This document shows, one piece after another, positions 42,194 to 45,260 of a stretch of 45,260 nt of DNA (position 1 is the first letter of the stretch; each line of letters begins with the position of its first letter). Source of the stretch: Streptomyces sp. MA5143a (GTDB lineage: Bacteria > Actinomycetota > Actinomycetes > Streptomycetales > Streptomycetaceae); assembly GCF_900290235.1 (NCBI RefSeq), contig NZ_OLMK01000092.1, positions 1 through 45,260 of the forward strand. Direction: 5' to 3'. A model generated the notes under the pieces. It made no database searches. It saw only the letters and a list, made by a program, of their open reading frames with translations, and was not told the origin of the DNA. The position numbers were made by a program, and so were the translations under genes.

Positions 42194-42215
42194 CGCGCAG
42201 TTCCCCGCGCCCCTG
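42194..42215 (+). repeat. Dispersed 22-bp repeat, copy 3
   Basis: Identical to copies 1, 2 and 4, 77 bp past the absC stop codon and in the absC direction. The preceding GTGGCCGGT is shared with copy 2. It is followed by an imperfect CCCCTGG/CCTGGGG hairpin. Confidence 0.93.
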
Positions 42216-42252
42216 GGTTACCTGGGGGCCTCGTCGCTCGAAGAAGGCACCC

Positions 42253-43680
42253 TTAGATCTTCCTCGGGAGGCGTAGTTCGAAGAGGGCGCCGCCTTCGGG
42301 GGCGTCCCGGACCGTCAGGGTGCCCGCGTGGCGGCGGGCGATGTCCCTGGCGATGGCCAGGCCCAGGCCGGCGCCGCCGTCGTCGCGGGCCCGGGACTCG
42401 TCCAGACGGACGAACCGTTCGAAGATCCGCTCACGGTCGGCCGGTGCGACCCCCGAGCCGTCGTCGGCGACCTGGAGGACGGCCTCGCCGGCCTCGACGC
42501 GCAGGGTGACGGCGACCCGGTCGCGGGCATGCCGGGCGGCGTTGTCCAACAGGTTGCCGAGGACCCGGCAGATCTGGCTCCGTGAGCCGCCGACCTCCAG
42601 CGACGCCACACTGTCGAGGGCCACCCCCGCACGGGAGTCCACCTCCTCCCGGACGACGGCCGCGAGGTCGAACCGCGCGTCCGGCGGCGGCCGCTCCCCC
42701 GCGTCGAGGCGGGCGAGGAGCAGCAGATCGGCGGCGAGACTCTGCAACCGCACGGTGTCCTCCAGGGCCCCGTCCAGGTCCAGCAGCTCCGGGTGCGCGG
42801 CGCCCACCTCCAGTTGGGTGCGCAGCGAGGCGATGGGGCTGCGCAGTTCGTGCGAGGCGTCGGCGACGAAGGCGCGCTGGCGTTCGACGGAGCTCTCCAG
42901 CGCGGCGAGCGTCTCGTTGGTCGTACGGGCCAGACGCGCGACCTCGTCATGGGTGTCCGGCTCGGGGACGCGCCGCGAGAGGTCCTCGGACGCCGTGATC
43001 GCGGCCATCTCGACACGGATGCCCTCGACGGGTCGCAGCGCCCGCCGGGTGACCAGGTACGTCACCCCGCTGACCGTCAGCAGCAGCAGCGGCAGCCCGA
43101 TCAGCATCGTCGTCAACGCGGTGTCCACGGCGTCCTGTTCGACGGCGAGCGGCGCGCCCGCGTAGACGGTGAGCGGGACCCCGCCCTTCGTGATCACGTC
43201 GACGGCGGCGAACCGGTACTCGGCCGTCTCCCCCTCGACGGTCGCGGTGCCCTCGCCGTACCAGGTCTCGTCGGCGACCTCACCGGGCTTCAGGCGGCCC
43301 GCGTCCTCCGCCTCCCGGTCGCCCTCCGCCCGGTCGTCGGCGTCGTCGTTGGTCTCGGAGTTGAGCCGTTCGGAGGCGACGGCGCTCACGCTGATGCCCT
43401 CGACGTCCTCCCCGACCACGACCGGCTTCTGCTCGCGGTCGAGGATCTCCACGGGGTTCTCGTCGCCGTCCGGCAGGTTCAGCTTGTCGTACGCGAAGCC
43501 GTGCGCGAGCGCCGAGGCGGCGCCGCGGGCCACGGAGTCGGCCTCGGTGTCCGCCTTGTCGACGAGGGTGAACCGCAGCGAGAGCAGCACCGCGGCGCCC
43601 GCCGCGACCAGGGCGACGGCGACGACCACGGTCGCGGCGAGGGTGGCACGGGCCCGCACGGAGCCCAGACGGCGCCTCAC
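42253..43680 (-). CDS. Sensor histidine kinase (RapA2-like)
   Basis: 475 residues. Membrane segment at about 13-35 (TLAATVVVAVALVAAGAAVLL), an extracellular domain with an acidic Asp/Glu-rich insertion (NSETNDDADDRAEGDREAED), a second segment LIGLPLLLLTVSGVTYLVT, HAMP (RRALRPVEGIRVEMAAI), HisKA with FVADASHELRSPIASLRTQL (the phosphoacceptor His), N box RVLGNLLDNAARHA, G1 VADDGSGVAP, and G2 GGAGLGLAIARDIARRH. It overlaps the response regulator by 4 nt. Probable ortholog of S. coelicolor SCO5404 by position. The signal is unknown. Confidence 0.9.
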   Translation of the reverse strand: MRRRLGSVRARATLAATVVVAVALVAAGAAVLLSLRFTLVDKADTEADSVARGAASALAHGFAYDKLNLPDGDENPVEILDREQKPVVVGEDVEGISVSAVASERLNSETNDDADDRAEGDREAEDAGRLKPGEVADETWYGEGTATVEGETAEYRFAAVDVITKGGVPLTVYAGAPLAVEQDAVDTALTTMLIGLPLLLLTVSGVTYLVTRRALRPVEGIRVEMAAITASEDLSRRVPEPDTHDEVARLARTTNETLAALESSVERQRAFVADASHELRSPIASLRTQLEVGAAHPELLDLDGALEDTVRLQSLAADLLLLARLDAGERPPPDARFDLAAVVREEVDSRAGVALDSVASLEVGGSRSQICRVLGNLLDNAARHARDRVAVTLRVEAGEAVLQVADDGSGVAPADRERIFERFVRLDESRARDDGGAGLGLAIARDIARRHAGTLTVRDAPEGGALFELRLPRKI

Positions 43681-44345
43681 GGGCGGGCCTCCAGCCGGTA
43701 TCCGGCGCCGCGGACGGTCTTGATGAGCGTCGGGCCCAGCTTGCGGCGCAGGGTGCTGATGTACACCTCGACGATGTTCGGGTCGCCGTCGTAGGCGAAG
43801 TCCCAGACGTGCTCCAGGATGTCGGCCTTCGACACGACCTCACCGGCTCTGAGCGCGAGCTGTTCGAGGACGGAGAACTCCTTGGCGGTCAGGGTGACCT
43901 CGTCGTCGGCGAGGAACACGCGCCGGGCGGCGGTGTCGACCCGCAGATCGCCGACCGTGAGCACGGGCGAGGCACCGCCGGCCGGGCCGCGCCGCCTGAG
44001 CAGCGCCTTCACCCGGGCGACGAGGACCACGTACGAGAACGGCTTGGTGAGGTAGTCGTCGGCGCCCGTGTCGAGCCCCTCGGCCTCGTCGTACTCGCCG
44101 TCCTTGGCGGTGAGCATCAGGATCGGCACGTCGTGGCCTGCGGCGCGCAGGGCGGCGCACACGCGGTAGCCGTTCATGCCGGGCAGCATGATGTCGAGGA
44201 TGACGAGGTCGTAGACGCCCTCGCTCGCCCGGTGCAGGCCCTCCGCGCCGTCGTGGACGACGTCCACCGCGTAGCCCTCGGCCGTCAGCCCCTTGGCCAG
44301 GGACACCGCGAGCCGCTTCTCATCTTCCACGATCAACAGGCGCAT
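43677..44345 (-). CDS. OmpR/PhoB-family response regulator (RapA1-like)
   Basis: 222 residues. Receiver: MRLLIVEDEKRLAVSLAKGL, phosphoacceptor Asp51 in YDLVILDIMLPGMNGY, and LTKPFSYVVLVARVKALLRR. The C-terminal winged HTH reads LTAKEFSVLEQLALRAGEVV and SKADILEHVWDFAYDGDPNI. By position it matches S. coelicolor SCO5403 (RapA1), reported to influence actinorhodin and a type I polyketide. No ribosome site is obvious. Spaced TTCAG repeats upstream are candidate self-binding sites. Confidence 0.9.
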   Translation of the reverse strand: MRLLIVEDEKRLAVSLAKGLTAEGYAVDVVHDGAEGLHRASEGVYDLVILDIMLPGMNGYRVCAALRAAGHDVPILMLTAKDGEYDEAEGLDTGADDYLTKPFSYVVLVARVKALLRRRGPAGGASPVLTVGDLRVDTAARRVFLADDEVTLTAKEFSVLEQLALRAGEVVSKADILEHVWDFAYDGDPNIVEVYISTLRRKLGPTLIKTVRGAGYRLEARP

Positions 44346-44367
44346 GCGTTCAGCTTGGCAAAGCGAA

Positions 44368-44405
44368 CCTGAAGCGGTCTTCAGGGGGGTTCAGGTCCGC
44401 TTCAG
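44368..44405. promoter_or_regulatory. TTCAG direct repeats between the response regulator and PepSY genes
   Basis: TTCAG at 44380-44384, 44390-44394 and 44401-44405, spaced 10 and 11 bp; an inverted CCTGAA at 44368-44373; and a fourth TTCAG at 44349-44353. Tandem hexamers at about 10-11 bp are the classical layout of OmpR-family sites. The gap between the divergent genes is 122 bp, so both could be controlled. Confidence 0.6.
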
Positions 44406-44467
44406 CGTCGCTCGGCCAGATTGGTGGACGTCGAAAGCAGACGAGGCACACCAGACGGAGGAACCCC

Positions 44468-45184
44468 ATGAAGCGCAACATCGTCATCGCCACCGTCGCG
44501 GCCGCCGCCCTGATCGGCGGAGGCACCGCGACCGCCATCGCGGTCGCGGGTGACGACGAGGCGCCGGCGAAGAAGACGGTCACGGTGGCGAACGACGACA
44601 CCGACCGCGACGACGCCCAGGACACCGACGACACCGCGCAGGACAGGGCCGAGGACAAGGCGGAGGACAAGGCCGAGGACCGGGCCGCGCGGGACGCGGA
44701 CGAGGACGCCGAGGACAAGGCCGAGAACGCGGCCGACGCCAAGGCCGCGCAGATCACCGCCGCCGACGCGATCGAGGCGGCGCTGAAGCACACGTCCGGT
44801 ACGGCGGTCTCCGCCGACCTGGACGACGAGGGCACGACCTATGTGTGGGACGTCGACGTGCTGACGGGCGGCGGCGCCTGGCACAGCGTCCAGATCGACC
44901 CGGCCACCGGGAAGGTCCTCGGCTCGCACACCGAGAAGGACGACGACGGTGACGACGCCGCCGAGACCGCGCGGATCCGGGACGCGCTGAAGGGCAGCTC
45001 GGTGACCGCCGCGGAGGCCGCGGAGGCCGCCGCCGCGAAGGGCACGGTCACCTCGGTGGACCTCGACGAGGAGAGCCGGGACAAGGCGTGGGAGGTCGAC
45101 ACCACCGCCGCGAACGGCACGGGCAGCGATTGGCGCGTGGCGCTGGACACGGGGAAGGTCACGGCCGACCGCACGAACGACTGA
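44468..45184 (+). CDS. Exported PepSY-domain protein
   Basis: 238 residues from ATG 44468, with GGAGG 7 nt upstream. Signal or anchor segment IVIATVAAAALIGGGTATAIA; no lipobox. Residues about 30-95 are an Asp/Glu/Ala-rich low-complexity linker with EDKAEDKAEDRAARD-type repeats. Two PepSY-like modules follow: ITAADAIEAALKHTSGTAVS...WDVDVLTGGGAWHSVQID...GKVLG, and VTAAEAAEAAAAKGTVTSVD...WEVDTTAANGTGSDWRVALD. Divergent from a two-component pair, a common arrangement in which the exported protein is target or signal modulator. The role is inferred. Confidence 0.9.
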   Translation: MKRNIVIATVAAAALIGGGTATAIAVAGDDEAPAKKTVTVANDDTDRDDAQDTDDTAQDRAEDKAEDKAEDRAARDADEDAEDKAENAADAKAAQITAADAIEAALKHTSGTAVSADLDDEGTTYVWDVDVLTGGGAWHSVQIDPATGKVLGSHTEKDDDGDDAAETARIRDALKGSSVTAAEAAEAAAAKGTVTSVDLDEESRDKAWEVDTTAANGTGSDWRVALDTGKVTADRTND

Positions 45185-45200
45185 CGGCGGGGCCGCCTTT

Positions 45201-45227
45201 CCGGGCCGTGGTTCACGTGCGGCCCGG
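45201..45227 (+). terminator. GC hairpin after the PepSY gene
   Basis: CCGGGCCG (45201-45208) pairs with CGGCCCGG (45220-45227), 16 nt past the stop codon. Probable terminator, followed 11 bp later by repeat copy 4. Confidence 0.65.
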
Positions 45228-45238
45228 TGGGGGCTTGT

Positions 45239-45260
45239 CGCGCAGTTCCCCGCGCCCCTG
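45239..45260 (+). repeat. Dispersed 22-bp repeat, copy 4
   Basis: Identical to the other copies, 54 bp past the PepSY stop and in that gene's direction. It ends exactly at the window edge, so any following hairpin is not visible. The upstream flank GGTGGGGGCTTGT resembles copy 1. Confidence 0.93.

Overview
The window is typical Streptomyces chromosome: very high GC, GC-rich third codon positions, many GTG starts, frequent 4-nt stop/start overlaps and Streptomyces-type families throughout. From memory, the gene order largely follows the S. coelicolor core between about SCO5442 and SCO5402 (treS-mak-glgB at one end, the RapA1/RapA2-like two-component pair and AbsC at the other). No alignment was run. 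I see no tRNA, rRNA, CRISPR array, insertion sequence or phage gene, so this is core rather than accessory DNA.

Layout. 1-5362: end of treS, maltokinase and glgB (GlgE-type alpha-glucan pathway). glgB carries a roughly 400-residue Lys/Ala-rich N-terminal extension. 5532-10415 (minus): an atypical P450, a HelD-type RNA-polymerase-associated helicase, and a MerR-thioredoxin operon. 10709-14927: a DctA-type dicarboxylate transporter diverging from a CitA/CitB-type two-component system, with about nine short palindromes at roughly two-helical-turn spacing between them. 15040-18233: a sugar ABC importer with no ATPase gene. 18306-19172: a protein with two HTH-like segments. 19195-25412: central carbon genes (pfkA, pta-ackA, pyk). 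25528-28325: an envelope module of unknown function (DUF6230, DUF6114, and a secreted acidic Ser/Thr/Asp-rich protein). 29021-30804: a YbbN/CnoX-type thioredoxin and a TetR regulator. 30861-33523: icmA with a 22-bp palindrome in its promoter, a DUF3817 protein and a MarR regulator. 33700-38475: GH6 glucanase, GlxA-like copper radical oxidase and CslA-like synthase (hyphal-tip glycan machinery). 38633-39267: a thiamine-binding-type protein and a second DUF3817 protein. 39440-41530: three tandem AIM24 paralogues. 41641-45184: AbsC-type MarR, an OmpR/histidine-kinase pair and a divergent PepSY protein.

Functional threads. Carbon flux links storage glucan (treS/mak/glgB), glycolysis (pfkA, pyk), acetate overflow (pta-ackA), dicarboxylate uptake (dctA) and branched acyl-CoA rearrangement (icmA). 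Cell-surface threads are the CslA/GlxA/GH6 set and the DUF6230/DUF6114 module. Several genes (pyk, tetR, marR, both absC and the first AIM24 gene, the first DUF3817 gene) have a TANNNT -10 hexamer ending 6-7 nt before the start codon and no Shine-Dalgarno, which predicts leaderless mRNAs.

The two least explained signals are non-coding. One is a 22-bp repeat with four identical copies, each 55-80 bp past the stop codon of a same-strand gene and in the same orientation as that gene, often next to a GC hairpin. The other is the GGGA...TCCC palindrome array upstream of dctA.
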